Shown: positions 8,278 through 17,845 of the stretch, in pieces
Layout of the letters: every line of letters starts with the position of its first letter
Position numbering within the stretch: the stretch's first letter is position 1
NCBI GenBank assembly: GCA_035499295.1
Contig: DATJZG010000178.1
Span: 3,147 to 67,146, forward strand
Source of the DNA: DATJZG01 sp035499295
GTDB lineage: Bacteria > Myxococcota > Myxococcia > Myxococcales > Anaeromyxobacteraceae
Direction: 5' to 3'
Length of the DNA stretch: 64,000 nt
The notes under the pieces: model-generated
Told to the model about the DNA's origin: nothing
The model's input: only the letters and a program-made list of their open reading frames with translations
Database searches by the model: none
Program-made: the position numbers and the translations under genes

Positions 8278-10616
8278 AGCTTCCCAAGCAGACCCTTCCG
8301 CGCGCCCGGGGCGCCGTTCACGCGCCCCTCCCGCACGACAGCGCCGAGCGGCACGTGCGGGGGGACGCCCTCTACGTGGACGACCTCCCCGAGCCACGCA
8401 ACCTCCTGCACGCCTACGTGCGCCTGAGCGAACGAGCGCACGCGCGCATCCTCCGGCTCGACCTCGAGGCGGTGAAGGCGTCGCCGGGCGTGGAGGCGGT
8501 GATGGCGGCGCCGGACCTCCCCGCCGCCAACGACATCGGCCCGGTGCTCCCGGGCGATCCGGTCTTCGCGGCCGGCCACGTCGAATACTTCGGTCAGTCG
8601 GTCTTCGCGGTGGCGGCCGACACCGTCGAGAATGCGCGCCGGGCGGCACACCGGGCCGTGATCGATTACCAGGACCTGCCGGCCATCCTCTCCGTCGAGG
8701 AGGCGCTCGCGGGCGGCTCCTTCGTGCTGCCCACCGAGTTCTTGCGCCGCGGCAACCCCCGCGCCGAGCTCGCCCGGTCGGCGCGCCGGCTCTCCGGGAC
8801 CCTCTCCATGGGTGGGCAGGACCACTTCTACCTCGAGGGCCAGGTCGCCATGGCGGTGCCCCGCGAGGGCGGGGATCTGCGGGTCTACAGCTCGACGCAG
8901 CACCCGAGCGAGGTGCAGCACCTCGTCGCCAAGGTGCTCGGCCTCCGCGACCACCAGGTGGTGGTGGAGGTGCGGCGCGTCGGGGGCGCCTTCGGAGGAA
9001 AGGAGACCCAGGCGGCCCTCATCGCCTGCGTCGCCGCGCTCCTTTCGCAGCGGACCGGCCGCCCGGTCAAGCTCCGCCTCGAGCGGGACGAGGACATGCT
9101 CCTCACCGGCAAGCGGCACGACTTCAAGGTGGACTACGAGGTGGGCTTCGACGAGTCGGGACGCATCCGGGCGCTGGACCTCGTGCTCGCCTCGCGCTGC
9201 GGCATCTCCCCCGACCTCTCGGGCGCGGTGAACGATCGGGCGATGTTGCACGCCGACAACTGCTACTGGCTCCCCCACGTCTCCATCACCTCTCACCGCT
9301 GCCGCACCCATACCGTCTCCAACACCGCCTTTCGCGGGTTCGGGGGGCCGCAGGGGATGATGGCCATCGAGTGGGTGGTCGACGAGGTGGCGCGGTCGCT
9401 GGGGGAGGACCCCCTGGAGGTGCGCAAGCGGAACTTCTACGGCTCCAGGACGCGGAACACCACGCCCTACGGGATGAGGGTGGGGGGAGACGTCCTCCCC
9501 CGGCTGGTGCGGGAGCTGGAGAGAAGCGCGGGGTACGGGGCCCGGCGCAAGGAGGTGTCGCAGTTCAACGGCGCCCATCCCTGGCGGAAGCGGGGCCTCG
9601 CCCTCACCCCGGTGAAGTTCGGGATCTCCTTCACCGCCACCCAGATGAACCAGGCCGGCGCTCTCGTCCACGTGTACGCGGACGGCAGCGTGCTTCTCAA
9701 CCACGGCGGGATCGAGATGGGCCAGGGGATTTACGTCAAGGTCGCGCAGGTGGTCGCCGACGAGTTTGGCATCGACCTCGACCGGGTGAAGGTCACCGCC
9801 ACCACCACCGAGAAGGTCCCGAACACCTCGCCCACCGCGGCGTCCGCCGGCAGCGACCTGAACGGGAAGGCTGCCGAGGCGGCCGCCCGGGCCATCAAGA
9901 AGCGGATGGCGCGGGTGGCCGCCGCGCGCCTCGGGGGCCGCGCCGGTGACGCGGTGTTCGAGCGCGGGCAGGTCCGCATCGGCGGTCGCGCCATCGCCTT
10001 CGCCGAGCTCGCGGCCCTGGCCCACCGCAGCCGGGTCTCGCTCTCTTCGACCGGCTACTACCGCACGCCCCTGGTGCACTGGGACCGGAGCCGCTTCCGC
10101 GGACGGCCCTTCTACTACTTCGCCTGGGGCGCGGCGGTCTCGGAGGTAGAGATCGACACCCTCACCGGGGAGTACAAGGTGCGAAGGGTGGACATCCTCC
10201 ACGACTGCGGCCGCTCCCTCAATCCCGCCGTCGACCGGGGCCAGGTCGAGGGAGGGTTCGTGCAGGGCATGGGATGGCTCACCAGCGAAGAGCTGTGCTG
10301 GGACCGGGACGGCAAGCTCACCACCCACGCGCCCTCCACCTACAAGATCCCCGCCTGCAGCGACGTCCCGGAGGACTTCCGGGTGACGCTGCGGCTCGGC
10401 GACCCCAACCCCGAGGAGACGGTCCGGAGGTCTAAAGCGGTGGGCGAGCCGCCGCTCATGCTCGCCATCTCGGTGTTTCACGCGATCAAGGACGCGGTGG
10501 CCGCGGTCGCTCAGCACCGGCTCAGCCCGAAGCTCGACGCGCCCGCCACCCCGGAGCGCGTGCTCTTCGCGGTGGAGGAGCTGCGCGAGCGCGCCCGGGC
10601 TCTCGAGCCGGGCTAG
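8274..10616 (+). CDS. xdhB: Xanthine dehydrogenase molybdopterin-binding subunit
   Basis: A 780-residue molybdenum subunit, the usual length for bacterial XdhB. It starts at a GTG overlapping the xdhA stop. Key motifs are GGQDHFYLEGQ (cofactor glutamine), GGAFGGKE near residue 240 (substrate Glu), AFRGFGGPQG near 350 (substrate Arg), GGIEMGQG, and KAVGEPPLML near 720 with the catalytic glutamate. All residues expected for a purine-oxidising enzyme are present, so this is a conventional xanthine dehydrogenase that coexists with the fused XdhD-type enzyme 6 kb away. It is convergent with the guanine deaminase gene, whose product, xanthine, is its substrate. Confidence 0.93.
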   Translation: MKLPKQTLPRARGAVHAPLPHDSAERHVRGDALYVDDLPEPRNLLHAYVRLSERAHARILRLDLEAVKASPGVEAVMAAPDLPAANDIGPVLPGDPVFAAGHVEYFGQSVFAVAADTVENARRAAHRAVIDYQDLPAILSVEEALAGGSFVLPTEFLRRGNPRAELARSARRLSGTLSMGGQDHFYLEGQVAMAVPREGGDLRVYSSTQHPSEVQHLVAKVLGLRDHQVVVEVRRVGGAFGGKETQAALIACVAALLSQRTGRPVKLRLERDEDMLLTGKRHDFKVDYEVGFDESGRIRALDLVLASRCGISPDLSGAVNDRAMLHADNCYWLPHVSITSHRCRTHTVSNTAFRGFGGPQGMMAIEWVVDEVARSLGEDPLEVRKRNFYGSRTRNTTPYGMRVGGDVLPRLVRELERSAGYGARRKEVSQFNGAHPWRKRGLALTPVKFGISFTATQMNQAGALVHVYADGSVLLNHGGIEMGQGIYVKVAQVVADEFGIDLDRVKVTATTTEKVPNTSPTAASAGSDLNGKAAEAAARAIKKRMARVAAARLGGRAGDAVFERGQVRIGGRAIAFAELAALAHRSRVSLSSTGYYRTPLVHWDRSRFRGRPFYYFAWGAAVSEVEIDTLTGEYKVRRVDILHDCGRSLNPAVDRGQVEGGFVQGMGWLTSEELCWDRDGKLTTHAPSTYKIPACSDVPEDFRVTLRLGDPNPEETVRRSKAVGEPPLMLAISVFHAIKDAVAAVAQHRLSPKLDAPATPERVLFAVEELRERARALEPG

Positions 10617-10650
10617 CTCCCGGCCCGGCGGGCAGGGTGGGCAGTTCCCG

Positions 10651-11121
10651 TCAGTAGCGGACCTTGTCCGCCTTCCGTTCCCATGCATCGAACGCCGCTC
10701 GGGCCTCTTCGGCCAGGAGCCGAACCATGGGCAGGCTGCGGCTCTGGACCGGGCGGGCGACCTCCTCGTACAGGGCGGCGTCGTCGAACCCGATGCGGGC
10801 GGCGTCGGCGCGGCCGTTCGCGTAGTAGACGCGATCGAGTCGCGACCAGTAGACGGCGGAGAGACACATGGGGCAGGGCTCGCAGCTCGCGAAGAGCTCG
10901 CAACCGTGCAAGTCGAAGCGCCCGAGCGCCGAGCAGGCGGCGCGGATGGCCACCACCTCGGCGTGCGCGGTGGGATCGTTGGTGGAAGTCACCCGGTTCC
11001 ACCCCTCGCCGACGACGCAGCCGTCGCGCACGACGACGGCGCCGAACGGACCGCCGTCTCCCCGGTCCATGCCGATCCGCGAGAGGTCGATGGCGCGGCG
11101 CATGAAGGTCTCCTCGTTCAT
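10651..11121 (-). CDS. guaD: Guanine deaminase, small cytidine-deaminase-fold type
   Basis: A 156-residue zinc deaminase, the same length as Bacillus subtilis GuaD, which converts guanine to xanthine. The zinc site is plain: THAEV-type motif (TAHAEVVAIR, with the catalytic Glu) and CEPCPMCLSAVYWS. The C-terminal KADKVRY tail also resembles GuaD and differs from TadA tRNA deaminases. It lies convergent to xdhB, which would oxidise its product. The reading frame starts at ATG 11121, preceded by GAGGAGCG. Other nucleobase deaminases of the same fold are possible, but length and context favour guanine. Confidence 0.85.
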   Translation of the reverse strand: MNEETFMRRAIDLSRIGMDRGDGGPFGAVVVRDGCVVGEGWNRVTSTNDPTAHAEVVAIRAACSALGRFDLHGCELFASCEPCPMCLSAVYWSRLDRVYYANGRADAARIGFDDAALYEEVARPVQSRSLPMVRLLAEEARAAFDAWERKADKVRY

Positions 11122-11573
11122 CGAGCGCTCCTCGGTCTAGTCGAAGCCGGCGGCGAAGGGGCCGAGCCGCGCGCGGACCCTCCTCGCCGGCATGAGCCCG
11201 CGCACGCGCCACTGGGTCGGCCGCCGCCTGGGGAGAGGCGGGCCCAGGTCGCGAGGTCCTGGCTGAAGACGAGCGCGCTCACGATCGGTGCGGGAGCGAT
11301 CGAGGGAACGACTGTGAGCGAAGCGGCGGCCGTCGGAGGGGAACGCGCCGGCCTCCTGGAGAGCCGGGTCCTCTTTCACCCCGCCCGGCGAAGAGAAGGC
11401 TCGGGCTCGAGCGTTCCCTCGACGTGAAACGGGTGAGGGCATCCCTGCGAGGAAGCCGGCCAAGCGCTCACCGTGGACGTCGAGCATCGGGCACCCGCTC
11501 CGGACCGGGGCCGAGCGGCCCCGGCCGAGGATGCTAGTATGGCGTCGAGACCGGCGCACGGAGAAGCAGGCAC
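11122..11573. other. Divergent intergenic region between guaD and the 8-oxoguanine deaminase gene
   Basis: About 450 bases with no reading frame that looks like a protein on either strand by composition or motif. It must hold promoters for two divergent genes. No clear promoter or operator could be picked out. Confidence 0.4.
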
Positions 11574-12968
11574 ATGGACGAGACCGGGGGAGCCACGCTC
11601 CTCATCCGCGACGCGGCGGCGGTGGCGACCTTCGACGAGAGGCGCACCGAGATCGCTGGCGCGTCGGTGCTGATCCGCGGGAATCGGGTCGAGGCCGTCG
11701 GTCGCGCCGCCGAGCTCCCCAGGACGGCGGACGAGGTGATCGACGCCCGCGGCCACCTGGTGCTGCCGGGCCTCGTCAACGCGCACCATCACATGTACCA
11801 GTCGCTCACCCGGGCGGTTCCCAGGGTGCAGGACGCGGAGCTCTTCTCCTGGCTGCGCGGCCTCTATCCCGTCTGGGCGTGCCTCACCCCGGAGATGGTC
11901 CGGGTCTCCACGCAGGTGGCGATGGCCGAGCTCCTCCTCTCCGGGTGCACCACCACCAGCGATCATCTCTACCTCTTCCCGAACGGGGTGCGCCTCGACG
12001 ACAGCATCGAGGCGGCTGCCGCCCTCGGCATGCGCTTCACCGCCACGCGCGGATCGATGAGCGTGGGCGAGAGCGCGGGGGGACTGCCTCCGGACGCGCT
12101 GGTGGAGCGGGAGGGGTCCATCCTCGCCGACACCCGGAGACTCATCGAGCGCTTCCACGACCCCGGGCACGGGTCGATGACGCAGATCGCGGTCGCCCCC
12201 TGCTCGCCCTTCTCGGTGAGCCGCGACCTCATGATGGAGTCGGCGCGGCTGGCGCGCGCGTACCACGTGCGCCTGCACACCCACCTCGCCGAGAACGACC
12301 ACGACGTCGCCTACTCGCGGGAGCGGTTCGGCCGCACTCCGGCGGAGTACGCGGAGGACCTGGGTTGGGTGGGCGGGGACGTCTGGCACGCCCACTGCGT
12401 GAAGGTCGGCGGACCGGGGATCGCCAGGTTCGCGTCGACCGGGACGGGCGTGGCGCACTGCCCGGCGAGCAACATGCGGCTCGCGAGCGGCATCGCGCCC
12501 GTCCGGGCGATGTTGGACGCGGGCGTCGCCGTCGGCCTGGGCGTGGACGGCAGCGCCAGCAATGACGGTGGCCAGATGGTGGGCGAGGCTCGCCTGGCGA
12601 TGCTCCTACAGCGGGTGGCCGCCGCACTCGAGCCGTTCGGATGCGACCGGGGGCCCGGGGCGATGACCGCCCGCGACGCCCTCGAGCTCGCCACCCGCGG
12701 CGGGGCCCGCGTGCTGGGGCGGGGAGACATCGGTCACCTGGCACCCGGGATGTGCGCCGACCTGGCGCTCTTCGACTTGCGGACGCTGGCCTTCGCGGGG
12801 GGCGCGCCGCACGATCCGGTGGGGTCGCTGCTCTTCTGCGCTTCGCCGCAAGCGGCCTACACGGTGGTGAACGGCAGGGTGCTCGTCCGGGAGGGACGGC
12901 TCGCCGCTCTTGAGCTCGAGCCGCTCGTCGAGCGGCACAACGCGCTCGCCCGCCGGCTCCTCGGATGA
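11574..12968 (+). CDS. 8-oxoguanine deaminase / SsnA-like amidohydrolase
   Basis: A 464-residue metal-dependent hydrolase of the guanine deaminase/chlorohydrolase family. The HAHHHMYQSLTRA-type metal motif near residue 68, THLAEND near 240, HAHCVK near 268, and GLGVDGSASND near 320 supply the usual His/His/His/Asp set. Overall it looks most like 8-oxoguanine deaminases, which make urate from 8-oxoguanine; SsnA, a YgfK/XdhD-linked amidohydrolase, is a related alternative. Either role fits next to xanthine dehydrogenases. It is transcribed alone and ends at a strong bidirectional hairpin. Confidence 0.8.
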   Translation: MDETGGATLLIRDAAAVATFDERRTEIAGASVLIRGNRVEAVGRAAELPRTADEVIDARGHLVLPGLVNAHHHMYQSLTRAVPRVQDAELFSWLRGLYPVWACLTPEMVRVSTQVAMAELLLSGCTTTSDHLYLFPNGVRLDDSIEAAAALGMRFTATRGSMSVGESAGGLPPDALVEREGSILADTRRLIERFHDPGHGSMTQIAVAPCSPFSVSRDLMMESARLARAYHVRLHTHLAENDHDVAYSRERFGRTPAEYAEDLGWVGGDVWHAHCVKVGGPGIARFASTGTGVAHCPASNMRLASGIAPVRAMLDAGVAVGLGVDGSASNDGGQMVGEARLAMLLQRVAAALEPFGCDRGPGAMTARDALELATRGGARVLGRGDIGHLAPGMCADLALFDLRTLAFAGGAPHDPVGSLLFCASPQAAYTVVNGRVLVREGRLAALELEPLVERHNALARRLLG

Positions 12969-12972
12969 GACA

Positions 12973-13006
12973 GGGGCGGGGGGCGGCCAAGGCCGCACCC
13001 CGCCCC
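12973..13006. terminator. Bidirectional hairpin terminator
   Basis: A 16-base arm starting GGGGCGGGG pairs with its complement across a two-base AA loop, with one mismatch. It lies between the convergent stops of the 8-oxoguanine deaminase gene (12968) and the BMP lipoprotein gene (13023), so it can end both transcripts. No U-tract follows, which is usual in such GC-rich DNA. Confidence 0.7.
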
Positions 13007-13022
13007 GAGCCGCCTCAGCGGA

Positions 13023-14147
13023 TCACTTCCCCGACGGAACCTTCCCGTCGACGCCCTTCACGTAGAAGTTGATGGCGCCGTTCCACTTGTCGTCGGCGAC
13101 CACGTTCTTCGCGAGCACTTCCTTGCCGGTGTTGTCGTAGAGCGGTCCCTTGAAGACGGCCACCGTCCCGTTCTTGAGCCCTTCCCGAGCGTCCTCGACC
13201 TTCTTCTTGGTGGAGGCCGGGACGAAGGCCGCGATGGACACGAACTCGGGCAGCCCCTCCTTCACGCCCCACTTCGTGGTCTCCGTCTTCCAGGTCTTGT
13301 TGAGGACGTCGTTGATGGCCTTCTCGTAGTAGAGGCCCCAGTTCAGACGGCAGGAGCCGAGGTGGGCCTTGGGGGCGAAGGCGCTCATGTCGCTGTCCCA
13401 GCCGAAGGCGTACTTGCCGTTCTTCTCGGCCGCCTGGAGCACCGCGGTGGAGTCGGTGTTCTGCAGGAGGACGTCGGCGTGCTGGTTGATGAGCGATTGT
13501 GCCGCCTCGGTCTCCTTGGGCGGATCGAACCAGCTGCTCACCCAGACCACCTTGGTCTTCACCTTCGGGTTGACGCTCTGGGCGCCGAGGGTGAAGGCGT
13601 TGATGTTCCGCAGCACCTCGGGGATGGGGAAGGAGGCGACGAAGCCGATGACGTTTGTCTTCGTCATCTCGCCGGCGATGATCCCCGCGAGGTAGGCGTC
13701 TTCGTAGAAGCGACCCTCGTACACCCGGAGGTTCGGGCCGGTCTTGTAGCCGGTGGCGTGCTCGAAGTAGACGTCCGGATGATCCCTCGCGACCTTCTCC
13801 ATGGCGTCGCCGAAGCCGAAGGAGGTGGCGAAGATGACCTTGTTCCCCTGCGCCACCAGGTCCCGGATGACGCGCTCCGCGTCCGGGCCCTCGGGAACCT
13901 TCTCCACGTAGGTGGTCTTGATCTTGTCGCCGAACTTCTGCTCGACGTACTTGCGGCCGAGGTCGTGCGCGAAGGTCCAGCCGGCGTCACCAACTGGCCC
14001 CACGTAAACGAAGGCCACCTTGAGAGGCTCGGGCTTCGGTGCCGCCTGGGCCGCCGGCGCCTCGGGCTTCTTCGGCTCTTCTTGCTTCGCGCACCCCACC
14101 AGGCTCGCTGCCCCGACGAGGACGCAGAGGGCCAGGTGCTTCATCAT
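13023..14147 (-). CDS. BMP-family nucleoside/purine ABC transporter substrate-binding lipoprotein
   Basis: A 374-residue extracytoplasmic binding protein of the BmpA/Med family, which captures nucleosides or related purines for ABC import. The N-terminus has a lipoprotein signal with lipobox LVGC, Cys19, followed by a charged linker rich in P, K, A and E. The mature domain begins LKVAFVYVGPVGDAGW, a BMP hallmark. I chose ATG 14147 because AAAGG lies six bases upstream; ATG codons further upstream would lengthen the signal. Two permeases and an ATPase lie next to it on the same strand, but the ATPase and permeases are upstream of it in transcription order, so the binding protein is last in the operon. 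Confidence 0.9.
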   Translation of the reverse strand: MMKHLALCVLVGAASLVGCAKQEEPKKPEAPAAQAAPKPEPLKVAFVYVGPVGDAGWTFAHDLGRKYVEQKFGDKIKTTYVEKVPEGPDAERVIRDLVAQGNKVIFATSFGFGDAMEKVARDHPDVYFEHATGYKTGPNLRVYEGRFYEDAYLAGIIAGEMTKTNVIGFVASFPIPEVLRNINAFTLGAQSVNPKVKTKVVWVSSWFDPPKETEAAQSLINQHADVLLQNTDSTAVLQAAEKNGKYAFGWDSDMSAFAPKAHLGSCRLNWGLYYEKAINDVLNKTWKTETTKWGVKEGLPEFVSIAAFVPASTKKKVEDAREGLKNGTVAVFKGPLYDNTGKEVLAKNVVADDKWNGAINFYVKGVDGKVPSGK

Positions 14148-14228
14148 CGAACGCCTTTCCATGAACGCAGTTCTCCTCAACGGTTGGGGTTGGTGGCGGG
14201 AAGCGCGGATTATGCCGCTCCCCGCGGA

Positions 14229-15149
14229 TCACAAGCTCGGAAAAAAGGGTTTGCCCAAGGAGGCCGGCATGTTCAGGCGAATCCAGGCCGGGTTGCGCGA
14301 GATCAGGACGAGGACCACGACGGTCGAGAGGTACGGCAGCATGCTCATGAGCTGGTTGGCGATGTCGACGCCCATTCCCTGCAGGTGGAGTTGCACCATG
14401 GTGACGCCGCCGAACAGGTAAGCGCCGAGGAGCACGCGGGCCGGCCGCCAAGTGGCGAAGACCGTGAGCGCGAGCGCGATCCAGCCGCGACCGGCCACCA
14501 TTCCCTCCACCCACAGGGGCGCGTAGGCGACCGAGAAGTAGGCCCCCGCCACCCCGCAGAGGGCACCGCCCACGACCACCGCCAGCAGGCGTATTCGCCG
14601 CACCGGGTAGCCGAGCGCGTGGGCCGACTCCGGGGCCTCCCCGATGGCCCGGAGGACCAGCCCGGCGCGCGTCCGGTAGAGGAACCAGGCGATCGCCAGA
14701 GCGGCGCCGATGGCGCCGTAGACCAGCGGGTGCTGCCGGAAGAATGCCGGCCCAACGAAGGGAAGGTCGCTCAGGAACGGCACCGAGTAGTTCGGGCGCT
14801 CCGCCAGCTTCTTGCCCACGTAGTCGACGCCGATGAAGGCCGAGAACCCCCCCCCGAAGAGGCTCACCGCGAGTCCGGTGGCGTACTGGTTGGTGTTGAG
14901 CCAGATGACGAGCCAGCCGAAGCAGGCGGCCACCGCCCCGCCGGCCACCGCGCCGGCGGCGAAGCCGGCCCAGTCGTTCCCGGTGTGAAAGGCCACCGCG
15001 AAGCCGGCGAAGGCGGCGACGAGCATCGTGCCCTCGGCTCCCAGGTTCAGGATGCCCACCTTCTCGTTGATGAGCAGGCCGAGCCCGGCGATGGCGAGCG
15101 GAGTCCCGGCGTTGAGCGTCGCCGCGAGGAGCGATGCGAACTCGTTCAC
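14229..15149 (-). CDS. Nucleoside ABC transporter permease, YufQ/COG1079 type
   Basis: A 306-residue inner-membrane permease with about eight to ten hydrophobic segments, including GLGLLINEKVGILNLGAEGT, the conserved motif of this family near residue 22. It pairs with the permease directly upstream. The GTG start overlaps that gene's stop as GTGA. The C-terminal segments (VAGRGWIALALTVFATWRP) are also characteristic. The heterodimer, with the double ATPase and the BMP lipoprotein, would form a complete importer. Confidence 0.88.
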   Translation of the reverse strand: MNEFASLLAATLNAGTPLAIAGLGLLINEKVGILNLGAEGTMLVAAFAGFAVAFHTGNDWAGFAAGAVAGGAVAACFGWLVIWLNTNQYATGLAVSLFGGGFSAFIGVDYVGKKLAERPNYSVPFLSDLPFVGPAFFRQHPLVYGAIGAALAIAWFLYRTRAGLVLRAIGEAPESAHALGYPVRRIRLLAVVVGGALCGVAGAYFSVAYAPLWVEGMVAGRGWIALALTVFATWRPARVLLGAYLFGGVTMVQLHLQGMGVDIANQLMSMLPYLSTVVVLVLISRNPAWIRLNMPASLGKPFFPSL

Positions 15150-16219
15150 GCGGACCTCCGCCAGCGCAGACGGAAGAGGATGAAGGTGTCGCAGGCGAGG
15201 AGGCTGAAGAGGAGGACCCCCTGGAAGACTCCGGAGAGCGCCGAGGGCAGCCCGACCCGCGACTGCGCCAGCTCCCCGCCGATGAGGAACATGGAGAGGA
15301 GCACGCTCGCGAGCACGCACCCCAGGGGGTGGAGGCGCCCCACGAACGCGACGATGATGGCGGTGAACCCGTACCCGGAGGCGACGTAGGGGGTGAGTTG
15401 TCCCATGGGCCCGGCCACCTCGAAGGCTCCCGCCACTCCGGCGAGACCGCCGGAGAGCAGCAGCGTGGTCCACAGGGCCGATCGCGATGAGAAGCCGGCG
15501 TAGCGGGCGGCGGCGGGGGCAGGGCCTCCCACCTGGAGCTGGATGCCGCGGTGCATCCGGAACATGAAGGCCCACATCGCCCCGGCGGTGGCGAGCGCCA
15601 GCAGGAACCCGAAGTGGACGCGCATGCCCGGGAGGAGGCGCGGCAGCTCCGTCTGGGGGGCGAAGTTCACCGTCTGGGGGAAGTTGAAGCCGTGCGGGTC
15701 CTTCCAGGGCCCGAAAACTAGGTAGCTGAGGAGGAGGTTGGCGACGTAGACGAGCATCAGGCTCACCAGGATCTCGCTCGCGTGGAAGCGGTCGCGCAGG
15801 AAGGCGACGATACCCGCCCAGAGCGCGCCTCCGAGCGCCCCGGCCACCGTCACGAGCGGGAAGAATGCCCAGCGGTGGATTCCGATCGCCTCGTCGGTCA
15901 CGAAGAGTGCGAGCCACCCGCCCGCGATCGCGCCCAGGAGGTACTGACCCTCGGCGCCGATGTTCCACACGTTGGAGCGGTAGCAAAGGGAGAGCCCGAG
16001 CGAGATGAGGATGAGCGGGGTGGCCTTGAGGGCGAGCTCGGTGAGGGCGCGCGTGCCGTTGAAGGGCTCGATCAGGAAGACCGCGAGCCCGCGGGCCGGA
16101 TCTTTGCCCAGCGCCGCGAAGAGGAGGCCGGCCAGCCCCACGGTGATCACGAGCGCCACGAGCGGAGAGAGGACGCTCATCTGCAGGGACGGGACCGGCC
16201 GCGGCTCGAGCTCGATCAC
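15146..16219 (-). CDS. Nucleoside ABC transporter permease, YufP/COG4603 type
   Basis: A 357-residue permease, the larger partner of the pair. After a short cytoplasmic N-terminus come roughly nine membrane segments. The SLGLSLCYRSNVWNIGAEGQ motif near residue 90 and the YVASGYGFTAIIVAFVGRLHPLG stretch near 270 identify the family. The GTG at 16219 overlaps the stop of the ATPase gene as GTGA and its own stop overlaps the next permease, so three genes are translationally chained. Confidence 0.88.
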   Translation of the reverse strand: MIELEPRPVPSLQMSVLSPLVALVITVGLAGLLFAALGKDPARGLAVFLIEPFNGTRALTELALKATPLILISLGLSLCYRSNVWNIGAEGQYLLGAIAGGWLALFVTDEAIGIHRWAFFPLVTVAGALGGALWAGIVAFLRDRFHASEILVSLMLVYVANLLLSYLVFGPWKDPHGFNFPQTVNFAPQTELPRLLPGMRVHFGFLLALATAGAMWAFMFRMHRGIQLQVGGPAPAAARYAGFSSRSALWTTLLLSGGLAGVAGAFEVAGPMGQLTPYVASGYGFTAIIVAFVGRLHPLGCVLASVLLSMFLIGGELAQSRVGLPSALSGVFQGVLLFSLLACDTFILFRLRWRRSA

Positions 16220-17784
16220 CCTGCCTCCCCGACGGCGGCCTCGGGCTCGGCCGGCCACAGGCCGCTCATCCACTCGCCGATGAGCTCCCGGCTGGCCGCG
16301 GAGGTGGCGATGGGGGGAGAGAGGCGGCCCTTCGATATCACGTAAAGCCGGTCCGTCACCTCGAAGAGCTCCTCCAACTCCTCCGAGACGACGAGCACCG
16401 CGCAGCCCGAATCACGCAGGGCGATGAGCTCCGCGCGGATCTGGGCCGCGGCCCCGACGTCCACGCCCCAGGTCGGCTGGGCGACGATGAGCATCCGAGG
16501 CACCGCGTCGATCTCGCGCCCGACGATGTACTTCTGCAGGTTGCCACCCGAGAGGCTCTTCGCCACCGCGGCCGGGCCGGAGGCCTTGACGCGGAAGCGG
16601 TCGAGGATGCCCGCCGTCTGCCTCCGCAGCGCGCCCCGGTCGATCCAGCCGAGTGCCCGGAGGGACTCGCGCCGGGTGAGGAGCAGGTTGAGGGCGAGGG
16701 AGAGGGTGGGGACTGCCCCCCGGCCGAGGCGCTCCTCCGGTACGAAGTGGAGCCCGTGGCGCCGCCTCCCGCCTGCGGTCATCCGTCCTATGCCGGTGCC
16801 GAAGAGCTCGACGGCGTCCGGGTCGGGGCGCGGATCCTCGCCGGAGAGCGCCGCCAGCAGCTCCTGCTGGCCGTTGCCGGACACGCCGGCGATGCCGACG
16901 ATCTCTCCCTCGTGGACGTCGAGGGAGATCCTCTCCAGGTTGACTCCGAAGCGATCGTGCCGCGGGAGCGTCAGCTCCCGGACGCGCAGCGCCAGCGCGC
17001 CCGGCTGCGGCTCCCGGTGGATGAGCTTCGGGGGGGCGATCCCGATCATGAGACGAGAGAGGCTGGTCGTCGTCTCCTGCATGGGGTCGCAGGTGCCGGT
17101 GACCCTCCCGGCGCGCAGCGCCGTGCACTGGTGGCAGAGGGTGCGGATCTCGTCGAGCTTGTGGCTGATGTAGAGGATCGAGCAGCCGGTGGCTGCGAGC
17201 TGGCGAAGGGTGACGAAGAGCCTGTCGACGGCCTGGGGGGTGAGGACCGAGGTGGGCTCGTCGAGGATGAGGAGCTGGGGGCTGGTGAGCAGCGCGCGAA
17301 CGATCTCCACCCGCTGCCTCTCCCCCACCGAGAGGGTGTGCACCGGGCGCTTGGGATCGAGCTCCAGCCCGTACTCATCGGCCTTGCGCTGCATGCTCTC
17401 GGTGACGGCTTTGAGTCCCACCCTGGACGAGAGGCCGAGCCAGACGTTCTCGGCGACGGTGAGGGTGTCGAAGAGCGAGAAGTGCTGGAACACCATCGCG
17501 ATCCCGAGCTCGCGCGCCTGGTGCGGGTTGCGGATCTGGACCGGCTCCCCGTTCCAGCGGATCACCCCGGCGTCCGGGCGGACGGCGCCGTAGATGATCT
17601 TCATCAACGTGGACTTGCCGGCCCCGTTCTCTCCCAGCACCGAGTGGATCTCGCCTGGCTGGACGACGAGCGACACGTCGTCGTTCGCCAAGAGCGTCCC
17701 GTAGCGCTTGGTGATGTGCTCCAGCTGCAGCCGGGGAGCGGTCACGATCTCGAGGCCCTCGTCGGCGGTGCCAAAGCTCGGCAT
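16216..17784 (-). CDS. Nucleoside ABC transporter double ATP-binding protein
   Basis: A 522-residue protein with two nucleotide-binding domains. The first is complete: Walker A GENGAGKST, signature LSVGERQR, Walker B LLILDEPTS. The second has the altered loop GVSGNGQQ, signature LSGGNLQK and a degenerate Walker B (VAQPTWGVD), as is normal for RbsA-like and BMP-system ATPases in which only the first site hydrolyses ATP fast. It is first in a four-gene operon with two permeases and the BMP lipoprotein. The start is uncertain: ATG 17784 or GTG 17742 both give a full protein. Confidence 0.88.
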   Translation of the reverse strand: MPSFGTADEGLEIVTAPRLQLEHITKRYGTLLANDDVSLVVQPGEIHSVLGENGAGKSTLMKIIYGAVRPDAGVIRWNGEPVQIRNPHQARELGIAMVFQHFSLFDTLTVAENVWLGLSSRVGLKAVTESMQRKADEYGLELDPKRPVHTLSVGERQRVEIVRALLTSPQLLILDEPTSVLTPQAVDRLFVTLRQLAATGCSILYISHKLDEIRTLCHQCTALRAGRVTGTCDPMQETTTSLSRLMIGIAPPKLIHREPQPGALALRVRELTLPRHDRFGVNLERISLDVHEGEIVGIAGVSGNGQQELLAALSGEDPRPDPDAVELFGTGIGRMTAGGRRRHGLHFVPEERLGRGAVPTLSLALNLLLTRRESLRALGWIDRGALRRQTAGILDRFRVKASGPAAVAKSLSGGNLQKYIVGREIDAVPRMLIVAQPTWGVDVGAAAQIRAELIALRDSGCAVLVVSEELEELFEVTDRLYVISKGRLSPPIATSAASRELIGEWMSGLWPAEPEAAVGEAG

Positions 17785-17845
17785 ACTAGCTGGGCGCGGT
17801 GGGGCGGGACAGGGCTGATTGGAGCCCCTTTCGATCGAGGCCGGG

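Noticed and set aside
8181..10688. Long minus-strand open frame opposite xdhB
   Set aside because: Antisense shadow of a clear enzyme gene in very GC-rich DNA.
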